Source: Candidatus Methanophagales archaeon (GTDB taxonomy: Archaea; Halobacteriota; Syntropharchaeia; Alkanophagales; Methanospirareceae). From it: a DNA stretch of 51,763 bases. Each line of letters opens with the position of its first letter. The first letter of the stretch is position 1. This document shows, piece after piece, positions 41,015 to 50,788 of this stretch. Made by a program: the position numbers and the translations under genes. The notes under the pieces were generated by a model. The model saw only the letters and a list, made by a program, of their open reading frames with translations. It did not search any database and was not told the DNA's origin. The DNA is taken from contig JAFNKG010000009.1 of NCBI GenBank assembly GCA_017883965.1, forward strand, positions 1 through 51,763. The letters are read 5' to 3'.

Positions 41015-42199
41015 ATGAAGAAGAACAAATATCTGAAAGGAATAAGCTCGAATATACTTTTACTGGGTGTTGTCAGTTTCCTGAACGATTTGAGCAGTGA
41101 AATAATAATCCCGATTCTACCGATGTTCATTACAGCTTTAGGCGGTGCAGGTTTGATTGTAGGATTAATCGGTGGATTACAGGACAGCATATCGAGTATC
41201 TTAAAGGTTCTTTCCGGATACTGGTCTGACAGAATAGGAAGAAGGAAAATATTTGTCTCTTCTGGCTATCTGACTTCCGCCACCTTCAAGTTGCTCCTGT
41301 CCTTCTCCGCGATATGGCAGCACATATTACTCTTCACCAGTTTTGAACGCGTGGGGAAAGGCTTGAGAACCGCACCAAGAGATGCGATTATCGCAGATTC
41401 CATGCCTGAAGCGAGAGGTATGGGATTTGGAATCCATCGAGCATTTGATACTTCTGGTGCGATCTCCGGAGGCATAGTTGCTCTTATTTTATATTGGTTT
41501 CTGGGTTTTGATTTCAGGTATATAATATTTATAGCGGCGCTTATCGCTTTTCTTTCTCTATCCCCACTTTATTTTGTAAAGGAAGCGAAAAGAGACCCGC
41601 AGGAGATGAACTTACAGATAAGCCTGAAAAAACTGCCTAAATCACTTAAGTTGTTCATCACGGTGGCTACCGTATTCGCATTAGCCAATTTCACCTACAT
41701 GTTTTTCATATTAAAGGCAGCGGATACTTTTATGCCAATGATATCAATGAAGAAGTCAGTCACCCTTGTTATCCTTTTATATGTCCTTTTTAACCTCTTC
41801 TATGCTGTGCTTGCCATTCCTTTTGGCACGCTGTCAGACAGAATAGGAAAGAGGAAAGTGCTTACTTTTGGCTACTTCCTGTTCTCGTTAACCTGTCTTG
41901 GATTTGCTTTTTCCAATACACTTGCCGCATTTTTTGTTTTATTCCCTCTTTATGGCGTGGTTTACGCGATGGTAGAAGGGAATCAGAGGGCTTTTGTTTC
42001 CGACCTGTCCACAGAAGATTTAAGGGCAACCGCTCTGGGCACTTTTCATACCTTGGTAGGCATAATTGCCTTACCAGCAAGTTTAATAGCGGGATTTTTA
42101 TGGACTATAACGCCCAGTTTGACCTTCTTCTTTGCCAGTTCGGTCAGCATCATATCAGTCATTCTATTTCTTGTTCTCCGGAAGTATTTCAAGGATTGA
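41015..42199 (+). CDS. MFS transporter
   Basis: 12-TM pattern; GGLQDSISSILKVLSGYWSDRIGRRK, GTLSDRIGKRKVL. Confidence 0.93.
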   Translation: MKKNKYLKGISSNILLLGVVSFLNDLSSEIIIPILPMFITALGGAGLIVGLIGGLQDSISSILKVLSGYWSDRIGRRKIFVSSGYLTSATFKLLLSFSAIWQHILLFTSFERVGKGLRTAPRDAIIADSMPEARGMGFGIHRAFDTSGAISGGIVALILYWFLGFDFRYIIFIAALIAFLSLSPLYFVKEAKRDPQEMNLQISLKKLPKSLKLFITVATVFALANFTYMFFILKAADTFMPMISMKKSVTLVILLYVLFNLFYAVLAIPFGTLSDRIGKRKVLTFGYFLFSLTCLGFAFSNTLAAFFVLFPLYGVVYAMVEGNQRAFVSDLSTEDLRATALGTFHTLVGIIALPASLIAGFLWTITPSLTFFFASSVSIISVILFLVLRKYFKD

Positions 42200-42277
42200 C
42201 GAAAAAAATCGTAAATTATTTATGTAAAGTTGAATTGGTTTAATGACAGAAACATTTAATGCTACAAGATAGAAGGG

Positions 42278-42715
42278 GTGAAGAAATTGACGAAAGAGGA
42301 AAATAGAACAGCAGGCGAAAGTGAAGAAGACGTTGCGGTCGTTTTAATAGGACACGGGAGCAAATTGCCGTATAACAGGGATGTATTGGAAGAGTTGAGA
42401 AGAAGAATGGAAACGCGGGGGATATTTAAAGCGGTAAAAGTCGCCTTTATGCAATTGAACTCGCCGAGTATTGAAGAGACATTGAGAACCCTTGCTAAAG
42501 ACGGAATGAAGAATATAGTGGCACTGCCTGTTTTTTTGGCAGATGGGGCGCACACCACAGAGGACATTCCGGAGAAGTTAAAAGTAACCTTCGAAGGAGC
42601 ATGGGCGGAGATAGGAAGGGACGTGAACATAGTTTACGGGAAGCCAATAGGAGTGGATGAACGGATTGTGGACATATTACTGGACCGGATAAAAGAAGCG
42701 AAGGAAGGGGAATGA
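42278..42715 (+). CDS. cfbA: Small CbiX-type sirohydrochlorin chelatase (CfbA candidate)
   Basis: VVLIGHGSKLPYNRDVLEELRRRM...VALPVFLADGAHTTEDIPEKL. Confidence 0.85.
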   Translation: MKKLTKEENRTAGESEEDVAVVLIGHGSKLPYNRDVLEELRRRMETRGIFKAVKVAFMQLNSPSIEETLRTLAKDGMKNIVALPVFLADGAHTTEDIPEKLKVTFEGAWAEIGRDVNIVYGKPIGVDERIVDILLDRIKEAKEGE

Positions 42716-42744
42716 TATAAGTTTCTTTGATCAAACATTCTTTT

Positions 42745-43695
42745 CTAAAGAAAGTTTGTGTGAACGTCTTTTCCAAGTTTGCCAACGGCATCGGCACGGC
42801 ATTGTCGGCAGTGTATCATCTGCCTCAGATACTCACTACATTTCTTTTGCATCTGCTGCTTCTCTTGCGGTGTTGGCGGCGTGATATGTGCGAACTTGTA
42901 TTGCGGGATGAGCGGTATGATATTATGCATATAAACACCCATCTCTCCTATTTCCCTGGCTATCTCAACGATATGCTTATCATTTACCGTGGGAATAAGA
43001 ACGGTGTTCACCTTCACCAGAATCTTCCGCTTCTTCGCCGCTTCTCGAATTCCTTCCAACTGGTTTTTTAGCAGTATTTCCGCACCCTCTTCTCCTTTGT
43101 ATATTTTACCCTTGTAATTGACAGACGAACAGATGTCCTTGCCAATAACAGGGTCTATTGCGTTAAGCGTCACGGTTATGGTGCTAATACCCAAATCCTC
43201 AATGTCCCCCATTCGGTCTGGCAGGAGCAAACCGTTCGTGCTCAGGCATCTCAAAAGGTATGGAAACTCTTCCTTTACGAGCCTGAACGTCTCGAATGTC
43301 TCCTCGTTGAACAGCGGCTCGCCAGGTCCTGCTACTGCCACGACCTTGATGTAATGCACCTTTTTCAACACTTCCCTTACCCTTTCCAACGCTTCCCGTG
43401 GCGTTAGCACCTTGCTCGTCACACCGGGTCGAGATTCATTCACGCAATCGAATTTCCGTATGCAGTAATTACACTGGATATTACACTTAGGAGCCACGGG
43501 TAGATGCATTCTGCCGAAGAAATGACAGGCTTTTTCACTGAAACAGGGGTGTTCTTGAATTTTCCTCAGTTGCGCGGGGTCCCATGGGATCTCCTCGCCT
43601 TCTACTTTTGTTACGGGTAGAGAAGCAGGAAACTTTTCACTCAGCATTTGCATCCGCCCCGCGCTTTTAATTGATTTCGCTGTGGTATCGTTCAT
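42745..43695 (-). CDS. nifB: NifB-family radical SAM protein
   Basis: HPCFSEKACHFFGRMHLPVAPKCNIQCNYCIRKFDCVNESRPGVTS. Confidence 0.92.
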   Translation of the reverse strand: MNDTTAKSIKSAGRMQMLSEKFPASLPVTKVEGEEIPWDPAQLRKIQEHPCFSEKACHFFGRMHLPVAPKCNIQCNYCIRKFDCVNESRPGVTSKVLTPREALERVREVLKKVHYIKVVAVAGPGEPLFNEETFETFRLVKEEFPYLLRCLSTNGLLLPDRMGDIEDLGISTITVTLNAIDPVIGKDICSSVNYKGKIYKGEEGAEILLKNQLEGIREAAKKRKILVKVNTVLIPTVNDKHIVEIAREIGEMGVYMHNIIPLIPQYKFAHITPPTPQEKQQMQKKCSEYLRQMIHCRQCRADAVGKLGKDVHTNFL

Positions 43696-43912
43696 CCTTT
43701 TTATTTCTTTCTAATTTTCCTTTTTAAGATTTGCTATTTTTGCGCAAGAGGCGCTGTAAGAAGCAAAAAACATCGCCGACAACTATCACCTTTTAGAATT
43801 TAGTTCACATATGCGAAGGTTTTTATAAATATAATCACATTTATATTTTTGGGGCATCTTTATTGAAATCATACTCCTTTTTCTTTTTCTGGAGTGAAAA
43901 AAAATAGTAGCG

Positions 43913-44677
43913 ATGCTGGAAATAAAAGATTTGACTGTGGAAGTGGAAGGGAAGGAAATTATAAAGGACTTGAACCTTAATATTGAACGAGGAGCGGTGC
44001 ATGTATTATTTGGACCTAATGGCTGTGGAAAGACGACACTTCTGATGACGATACTGGGTTTTCCAAATTATAAGGTCAAGAAAGGGAGTATAACGTTTAA
44101 AGGTGTGGATATAACCGATTTGCCAACCAACGAACGTGTGAAACTGGGAATGGGGATGTCTTTTCAGCACCCACCGGAAATAAGGGGCGTAAAGCTCGGC
44201 GATATGGTGAATATTGCGCGGGGACGAAAAGAGGAGAAAATAGACGAGAACGTGATAGAGCTTGGAAAAAGGGTTAATATCTCGCTTGATTTCTTGAACC
44301 GTGACGTGAACCTCGGATTTTCAGGCGGAGAAGTCAAAAGGTCGGAGATACTTCAAATGCTCGCACAATCTCCAGAGTTTGTCCTGCTTGACGAACCTGA
44401 TTCTGGCGTGGACGTCGAGAACATAGAGCTTATAGGCGATATAATAAATGAGCTCATGGATAGAAATAAAATGCCGAGTAAAAGAGGGCGGGCAGGGCTT
44501 ATAATTACTCACCTGGGGTTTATATTGCGCTACATAAATGCAGACCGAGCACATGTGATGCTTAACGGACGGATTGCTTGCACCGGGATGCTGGACGAGG
44601 TAACAAAGCACGTAATGGAAGAAGGGTTTGAAAGATGTGTCGAATTATGTGGTGAAAAAGGTGTGTGTGGTGAATGA
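43913..44677 (+). CDS. sufC: SufC-like ABC ATPase
   Basis: FGPNGCGKTTLL; GFSGGEVKRSEILQML; LLDEPDSGVDVEN. Confidence 0.93.
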   Translation: MLEIKDLTVEVEGKEIIKDLNLNIERGAVHVLFGPNGCGKTTLLMTILGFPNYKVKKGSITFKGVDITDLPTNERVKLGMGMSFQHPPEIRGVKLGDMVNIARGRKEEKIDENVIELGKRVNISLDFLNRDVNLGFSGGEVKRSEILQMLAQSPEFVLLDEPDSGVDVENIELIGDIINELMDRNKMPSKRGRAGLIITHLGFILRYINADRAHVMLNGRIACTGMLDEVTKHVMEEGFERCVELCGEKGVCGE

Positions 44678-45897
44678 GTAAAAAAGAGAGAATCGAGCAG
44701 GCGGAACATGCAAAGACGAAAAAAGCGGCTTTAGGCGAAGACGTGGAGATTGAAAAATACACTACCGGGACAAAAAATTACGATGCCCTCAACTCACTGG
44801 ACGAATTTCCGGAAGAATATAAACAAAATCTGCTCGATGCCGGTATTGAACCTTCCGGTAAGGAAAGGTCTGGTTCATTTTTACAGCGAGACCGTTCTGT
44901 GGTCTTTTCAAAGGTGAAATACAAGGGTTTGGAGCTTATGAGCACAACAGATGCGATGGCGAAGTATGATTGGCTTGAAGATTATCTATGGAAGGCGATT
45001 CCCGTGGATATGGATAAATACACCGCGGAGGTCGAATTAGCTCAGAGTCATGGATATTTTATCAAGTCTGAAGCGGGCTCAAAGGTAACGATGCCGGTGC
45101 AAGCGTGTCTGTTCATCACATCCGATAAAGTCAGGCAGAATGTGCATAATATCATAATTGCGGAAGAGAACTCGGAACTTCATATCATCACCGGCTGTTC
45201 TGTTTATCACGCGGTCAATTCTGCGCTTCATCTTGGAATTTCAGAGTTTTATGTAAAGAAAGGTGCGAAAATCACATTTACTATGATACACAACTGGGGC
45301 GGTGGCATTGAGGTCAGACCGAGAAGTGCAATGGTGATTGAGGACGATGGCGTCTTTATCAGCAACTTCATCTTAATGACGCCTGTGAAAACGCTTCAAA
45401 TGTATCCAACCGCATATTGCGTGGGAAGAAATGCAAGGGCGACCTTCCAGTCAATTGTCTATGCCCATGGCGATACGAAGATAGATTTGGGTTCGAGGGC
45501 TCAGCTTCAGGGCGAAGGGAGCAGGGCGGAAATCATCTCGAGGGTGATTGCTACCGACAATGCAAAGGTTGTCGCACGTGGTGACGTTATAGGAGAAGCG
45601 GCAAATGTGAAAGGGCATATTGAATGCCGCGGATTGATGCTCTCTGATAATGCGGAAGTAGATTCGATTCCAGAGCTCAAAGCGACACTTAAAGAGCTCG
45701 ACCTTTCGCATGAGGCTGCAGTTGGCAAGATTGCCGAAGAAGAAATTCAATACCTGATGGCAAGGGGCTTGAGCGAGGAAGAAGCTACTTCGGTGATTAT
45801 TCGCGGGTTTTTGAATGTGAACATCACGGGACTGCCTGATGCGCTTGCGAAGGAGACAAAGAAGATGTTTGATATGAGTTTAGAGAAGGTGATGTGA
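44674..45897 (+). CDS. sufB: SufB/SufD family Fe-S cluster assembly protein
   Basis: beta-helix core; SRAEIISRVIATDNAKVVARGDVIGEAANVKGHIECRGLMLSD. Confidence 0.93.
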   Translation: MSKKERIEQAEHAKTKKAALGEDVEIEKYTTGTKNYDALNSLDEFPEEYKQNLLDAGIEPSGKERSGSFLQRDRSVVFSKVKYKGLELMSTTDAMAKYDWLEDYLWKAIPVDMDKYTAEVELAQSHGYFIKSEAGSKVTMPVQACLFITSDKVRQNVHNIIIAEENSELHIITGCSVYHAVNSALHLGISEFYVKKGAKITFTMIHNWGGGIEVRPRSAMVIEDDGVFISNFILMTPVKTLQMYPTAYCVGRNARATFQSIVYAHGDTKIDLGSRAQLQGEGSRAEIISRVIATDNAKVVARGDVIGEAANVKGHIECRGLMLSDNAEVDSIPELKATLKELDLSHEAAVGKIAEEEIQYLMARGLSEEEATSVIIRGFLNVNITGLPDALAKETKKMFDMSLEKVM

Positions 45898-45935
45898 AGT
45901 AGAAATAGAGTTGCGTAAGGAGGTATTGAAAATTA

Positions 45936-46454
45936 ATGAACGACAGGCTGAAGGCGCTTGAGATCGCAATGAAACTGGAAGAAGACGGAAAGAAGTTTTA
46001 CATGGATGCTAGTGAGAAGGCTACCAGCGCCTTTGCTAAGGATATGTTCGGTTCTCTGGCAAAGGACGAAGACGTGCATCTGGAAAAGGTGAAGGAGATA
46101 TATCAAAAGCTAAAAGAAGAAAGGAAGTGGCCAAAAGTGGTGACTGTTATAGGTGACGTGGTAAAGACAAAAGCAATTTTTCCTGGGGATGCGAAAGACC
46201 TGAATATGACAGAGAAAGCTATTTCTGATAGCGTAAAAGTGCTGAAAATAGGTATGGAAATGGAAGCGAAGAGCATTGAGTTCTACAATGAGCTGGCAGA
46301 GAAAGCCACTGACCCTTTTGAAGCGAGGTTCTATCTCGCACTCGCACATGAGGAGCGAGGACATTATCTCAGTCTCTGGGATTATCGTGAGTATCTTGAG
46401 GACCCGGCGGGATGGTTTGGTATGAAAGAGGGATTCAGGTTGGATGCCGGTTGA
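45936..46454 (+). CDS. Ferritin-like/rubrerythrin-type protein
   Basis: ALEIAMKLEEDGKKFYMDASEKA...EKVKEIY; EARFYLALAHEERGHYLSL. Confidence 0.88.
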   Translation: MNDRLKALEIAMKLEEDGKKFYMDASEKATSAFAKDMFGSLAKDEDVHLEKVKEIYQKLKEERKWPKVVTVIGDVVKTKAIFPGDAKDLNMTEKAISDSVKVLKIGMEMEAKSIEFYNELAEKATDPFEARFYLALAHEERGHYLSLWDYREYLEDPAGWFGMKEGFRLDAG

Positions 46455-46460
46455 AAGCAA

Positions 46461-47084
46461 ATGGTTAAACTTTTTGGTGTTTCGGCAAGTCCAAGAATAG
46501 CCGCGACCGATTGGATAATTAACGAGGCGTTACGGTATTCAGAGGGAAGATGGAACGCAGAGACACGGTATTTCTCTGTTCGCGGCAAGAACCTCAATTT
46601 TTGTCTGCACTGCGACCACTGCATTAAAGAAGGAGGTTGTGTCCATGACGATGGAATGAGCGAGGTATATTCTGGGTTCGAGTGGGCAGATGCAGTCTTG
46701 ATTGGAACGCCAGTTTATCAAGGGACGCTCAGCGGTCAGGCAAAAGTGGTTCTCGACCGTATGCGAGCATTTGTAGCGAGAAAGCCTCATGCGCTCAGCG
46801 AAAAAGTAGGAGCGGCAGTTGCCGATGGTGGCGACCGTATAGGCGGGCAGGAACTCGCAATCAGGGCAATCACTGATTTTTATTTGATAAACGAGATGGT
46901 TCCCGTGGGAGGAGGAGCTTTCGGTGCAAATCTCGGTGCAACCTTCTGGTCGAAGGATAAAGGTGCAGCAGGCGTTAAAGGGGATAAGGAAGGCTTAAAA
47001 AGCCTTTATAAGACGGTAGATAGACTTATGGAGGTTTGTTTTATGATGAAAGGAGATGAAAAGGATACGTTCAATAAGAGGTAG
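46461..47084 (+). CDS. NADPH-dependent FMN reductase / flavodoxin-family protein
   Basis: GVSASPRIAATDWIINEAL; HCDHCIKEGGCVHDDGM; GTPVYQGTLSGQAKVVLDRM. Confidence 0.9.
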   Translation: MVKLFGVSASPRIAATDWIINEALRYSEGRWNAETRYFSVRGKNLNFCLHCDHCIKEGGCVHDDGMSEVYSGFEWADAVLIGTPVYQGTLSGQAKVVLDRMRAFVARKPHALSEKVGAAVADGGDRIGGQELAIRAITDFYLINEMVPVGGGAFGANLGATFWSKDKGAAGVKGDKEGLKSLYKTVDRLMEVCFMMKGDEKDTFNKR

Positions 47085-47110
47085 AAAATCCTAAATTCTA
47101 AGCACTAAAT

Positions 47111-47284
47111 GTGACCTGACATCACATCGTAGAGTCTATATCATTCTCCTGAAGTAACCGAGCCACTTTAGGAGATAAGGTGGATGGAGATTTATATCAA
47201 GAGCAACCAAAAGTCTGAAATATTCCACGATGTTTTGTCAGTTATTCCATTTTCATTTTACTCCATCATGTGCTGTCAGGTCAC
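47111..47284. mobile_element. MITE-like element, 174 bp, 17-bp terminal inverted repeats
   Basis: GTGACCTGACATCACAT...ATGTGCTGTCAGGTCAC (1 mismatch); flanks cactaaat/aactaaat look like a target duplication. Confidence 0.8.
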
Positions 47285-47327
47285 AACTAAATCCTAAACA
47301 ATATCAAAAATAAAATAAAATATAACT

Positions 47328-48764
47328 CTATGGGGTGAACTCCCTGAGACGTGTAGCTATTGGCACTAATTTTACCAATGGTATTAGGATTCCTCCACCC
47401 ATACTACTACCACCAGTTATCTTTTTTAGCCCACGAAAAATATCCTTTTTTACCTTAATCGTCAGACTAATACCCTGTATAACATGACCGTTCTCATCTT
47501 CGAGAAATACATTAATCATGCTTGTCCCAGTACCTTTTGGAAGAAGTGTAATCCATATCATATCGCCTAAGTCGAGTATTCTTGACATGCAACCTATAAC
47601 ATCTTCTTCGCCTTCGCTTGAGATAGGTAACTGTGCTACTTTGATATCAAAGCCATCTTTTCCCACCAAAGTTACATTGTACTCCGTTTCAGACGGCTCG
47701 AAGTTGGGGCTTATCACTCGGATCTTGAAATTTTTGCTATCGGGTGAATTGTTGTATAAGAAAATGAACAAGTCTGCTATTCTTTCGTTTGTGATGCTTT
47801 TCGTGCTAACATCAAAATAGACTTCTTTTTCTTTAAAAACAGATAGGTTGTCCACCAGATCAAACTGGAGCCTGTCAATGATCTTAGAGAACTGAGTAAT
47901 GGTTTTTTGCATTTTATCGATTATTTTTAGCAACCTTTCCTTGTTGAAGTACTCGTGGTTATTGATCGTGTCCTCATAGTGGTTTTCACCAATGATCTCA
48001 AGTAGCTCCCTTCTGAGTATAGCCTCAGTGATAGTGGCATTTGAATACAGATATAGACAGTAAAGTAATTTTTCTCTAGCTGTTACAACATCTATGCCCT
48101 TACTTAAGCTACTTTTCAAGTCCTCTGTATACTCGTCAAACTTGCTGAAAGTCACGGGGTCCATGAATGTTGTGACTGTATCTGTAAATATAAAATCAAT
48201 GTATGTGGGATGTGTTTGAGGCTCATATACATTGATTAAACCAGTGACCTCTGAGTTACTGTAATCAACCGCCCTTGTAAGAATGGCTAATCCAAATGCG
48301 ATCAATACCATGCCAAGGCCAGCATATCCTAGCGTTATGTTATTGGTAAGCAACATTCCCAGATATGTTCCAAGTGAGAGTATGGCGATTATGGTTATGA
48401 TCTCAATTTTAAATAAAGAAATGTTCAGGGCATTTTCAAGACTCTCAAATCCATGAAGACTGTCAAACGGCAATCCTCTCATTCTGTTAACTCTCTGCTC
48501 ACAAAGAAAGCTTCTTCTGGTAAGACTAACACCAAGAAAGATTACAATCACGTTGATCGTGTAAGCACACCATGCTCCAAACACCAATAAAAAGGGCAAC
48601 CTTGCCATTGGGTGAACATAGGCGTTTATGAGCAGTATCACGACAACAACTGGTAATATGTACATCAGCGCAGAGCCAACAGCATGGTTATACCTGAAAA
48701 ATATAAACTCTCTTTGTTTCAGCTTCTTTAGTTTTTCTTCCTCATGCTGAACTAAGCTTAGCAT
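47328..48764 (-). CDS. Multi-TM membrane protein, hypothetical
   Basis: Long ORF with N-terminal hydrophobic helices and large soluble C-terminal region. Confidence 0.65.
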   Translation of the reverse strand: MLSLVQHEEEKLKKLKQREFIFFRYNHAVGSALMYILPVVVVILLINAYVHPMARLPFLLVFGAWCAYTINVIVIFLGVSLTRRSFLCEQRVNRMRGLPFDSLHGFESLENALNISLFKIEIITIIAILSLGTYLGMLLTNNITLGYAGLGMVLIAFGLAILTRAVDYSNSEVTGLINVYEPQTHPTYIDFIFTDTVTTFMDPVTFSKFDEYTEDLKSSLSKGIDVVTAREKLLYCLYLYSNATITEAILRRELLEIIGENHYEDTINNHEYFNKERLLKIIDKMQKTITQFSKIIDRLQFDLVDNLSVFKEKEVYFDVSTKSITNERIADLFIFLYNNSPDSKNFKIRVISPNFEPSETEYNVTLVGKDGFDIKVAQLPISSEGEEDVIGCMSRILDLGDMIWITLLPKGTGTSMINVFLEDENGHVIQGISLTIKVKKDIFRGLKKITGGSSMGGGILIPLVKLVPIATRLREFTP

Positions 48765-48840
48765 TTTTCTTTAGCTGATTCTCTACATAACCAACAGCGC
48801 ATCACCAACACCTACTACTTCAGGGGTAAACTATCGCTTC

Positions 48841-49443
48841 TTATTTATACCTATCCTTGGAAAGTATCCTGACAAGAGGTTCTAATATCATTTCACGTAC
48901 AATACTCCGCATCCATTCGTGTTTTGATATTATATTTGCAATTGGTGGGCTTATAGCATAGTATAACTTTATAAAGCCTCTGCCAAGTATATGCTCCTTT
49001 AAAACATCATCTCTGACGTCTCTGAGTACATCAATTTTAGGCTCAAAAGGTGTTCCATAAGCGGCGGTAGCAATGAAACAACCCCTTTTTTTAGGGATAT
49101 GATCATAACAATAAATCTTATCTGTTTCTTCATCAGGATAAGCGTGGTCTTTGCATAATACCCCGTCACAAATGCCACAATACCCCCGAAGACATATCTC
49201 ACAAATAACTTTCTTGCAGTCTGGATCGATACATTTCCCCACTATCTTCCGTGCACTTATACTACGACCACATCTATCACAAGTTCTATATTCATCTTCT
49301 CTCCATTTTTCTTCTTTTTCTTCTTCTTCTTCTTTTTCAACCATATCTGTCCCCCTTACCCCCTTATTATAAGCTTTAACCACTCTATCCCGGAATAAAT
49401 TCGGGGCATCCTTTTTATTGCATGCCGTTAATATAATTTCCAA
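48841..49443 (-). CDS. CFI-box-CTERM domain protein with N-terminal zinc-binding region
   Basis: CDRCGRSISARK...CEICLRGYCGICDGVLCKDH; GCFIATAAYGTPFEPKIDVLRDVRDDVLKEH. Confidence 0.75.
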   Translation of the reverse strand: MEIILTACNKKDAPNLFRDRVVKAYNKGVRGTDMVEKEEEEEKEEKWREDEYRTCDRCGRSISARKIVGKCIDPDCKKVICEICLRGYCGICDGVLCKDHAYPDEETDKIYCYDHIPKKRGCFIATAAYGTPFEPKIDVLRDVRDDVLKEHILGRGFIKLYYAISPPIANIISKHEWMRSIVREMILEPLVRILSKDRYK

Positions 49444-49693
49444 ACATACCTTAAAAAGTTTCCTATTAATGTTAAAAAAGTTTCAAGTGTTTGAAATAAT
49501 TTTTGACTATAATTTGAAAGTAATCGCGCAATATTTTGTGGGCAGAAATAATACAAGCCAAGTAAATTTAGTAAGAATGAACAACTCCTTCTCGATGCTT
49601 ATTTCATATCGCTTCGCTTTTTACCTTCCTCTCCTTAAACTGTTAAATCATAAGTGATTTGATGCTTGGAATTTATGATTTTTATAAGTCCAC

Positions 49694-50260
49694 ATGAGAT
49701 TGAATAATTACAGTATGAGTATGAGAATAGCATGGGGGGTTACAGGAGCCGGAGATTATATGAACGAGACTGTGGCTCTGATGGAGGAAATCACAAAGAA
49801 GTACAACCTGGAGGTTCATGTCTATCTCTCTAAGGAGGCTGAGGTCGTTTTAAAGTTCTACAAGCTCTTGAACGAAGTTAAAGAGCGTTTTTCAAAGGTA
49901 AGTGTAGAAAAAGGACCTAATGCTCCTTTCCTATCAGGAAAACTACAGTCAGGTAAATACAAGTTCTTCTTGATCGCTCCCGCTACGGCAAATACCGTGG
50001 CAAAGATAGCACTCTGCATCGCAGATTCGCTGATTACTAATTCGGCTGCACAAGCCATGAAGGTGGACGTGCCCGTGTATATCTTTCCCGTGGACCAGAA
50101 AGAGGGCGAAGTAAAGACAAAGCTTCCCGACGGCAGGGACTTGACGATAAGGATTCGGAAAGAGGATGTGGAGAACGTAGCGAAGCTACGAAGAATGCAG
50201 GGTATCACGGTTCTAAGTCGAGTGGAGGAGATAGAAGATGCGGTGAAGGAAATATGCTGA
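49694..50260 (+). CDS. afpA: Archaeoflavoprotein AfpA / flavoprotein family
   Basis: MRIAWGVTGAGDYMNETVALMEEITKKYNLEVHVYLSKEAEVVLKFY; FFLIAPATANTVAKIA. Confidence 0.88.
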   Translation: MRLNNYSMSMRIAWGVTGAGDYMNETVALMEEITKKYNLEVHVYLSKEAEVVLKFYKLLNEVKERFSKVSVEKGPNAPFLSGKLQSGKYKFFLIAPATANTVAKIALCIADSLITNSAAQAMKVDVPVYIFPVDQKEGEVKTKLPDGRDLTIRIRKEDVENVAKLRRMQGITVLSRVEEIEDAVKEIC

Positions 50261-50280
50261 CATAGGTTGAATAATAAATT

Positions 50281-50445
50281 TCATTCCAAACTGTCCGGCT
50301 CAGAAAAATGCATGCTATCATATTTTATCAAGTTCCTCTTGTAAATCCTCTTGTTCCCTCCTTGACAAGGTCCGTCAAAACCAAGTTTGCGAAGTCGTCT
50401 CACCAATTCTATCCAGGAAACGGGAGAGAGCTTTGATTTAGACAC
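50281..50445 (-). pseudogene. Truncated/frameshifted HicA-like toxin (54 aa)
   Basis: Translated by eye: (V)SKSKLSPVSWIELVRRLRKLGFDGPCQGGNKRIYKRNLIKYDSMHFSEPDSLE; expected GGKH histidine region missing. Confidence 0.7.
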
Positions 50446-50692
50446 TGACTTCCACCTTTGACAATTCCTCTATTTTATACTCGCCTATTGATGGTAGGGG
50501 TAAACCCTTTCTCAGTCTTACTATAATCCATCCATCAATAACCTCAGCCAGATTCTTACGGCATTCTTCCAGCGTTTTGCCAGTCGCCCACACCCCTTCC
50601 AACTCTGGCACTTCTCCATAATATGGCTCTTCATCCGCAATAATCTCATACCTCGCTTTTGACATTGCCGCTTCGATATATTCTGTAATCAT
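50438..50692 (-). CDS. hicB: HicB-family antitoxin
   Basis: YEIIADEEPYYGEVPELEGVWATGKTLEECRKNLAEVIDGWIIVRLRKGLPLP. Confidence 0.9.
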   Translation of the reverse strand: MITEYIEAAMSKARYEIIADEEPYYGEVPELEGVWATGKTLEECRKNLAEVIDGWIIVRLRKGLPLPSIGEYKIEELSKVEVSV

Positions 50693-50788
50693 CTTCTATC
50701 CTCCGTTTAAGTTGCACGGTATTTTACTATATATATCAAGCTTTAAAAAAGAAAAAGGTTACTACGAACCCAGATAAAAGGACGGAAA

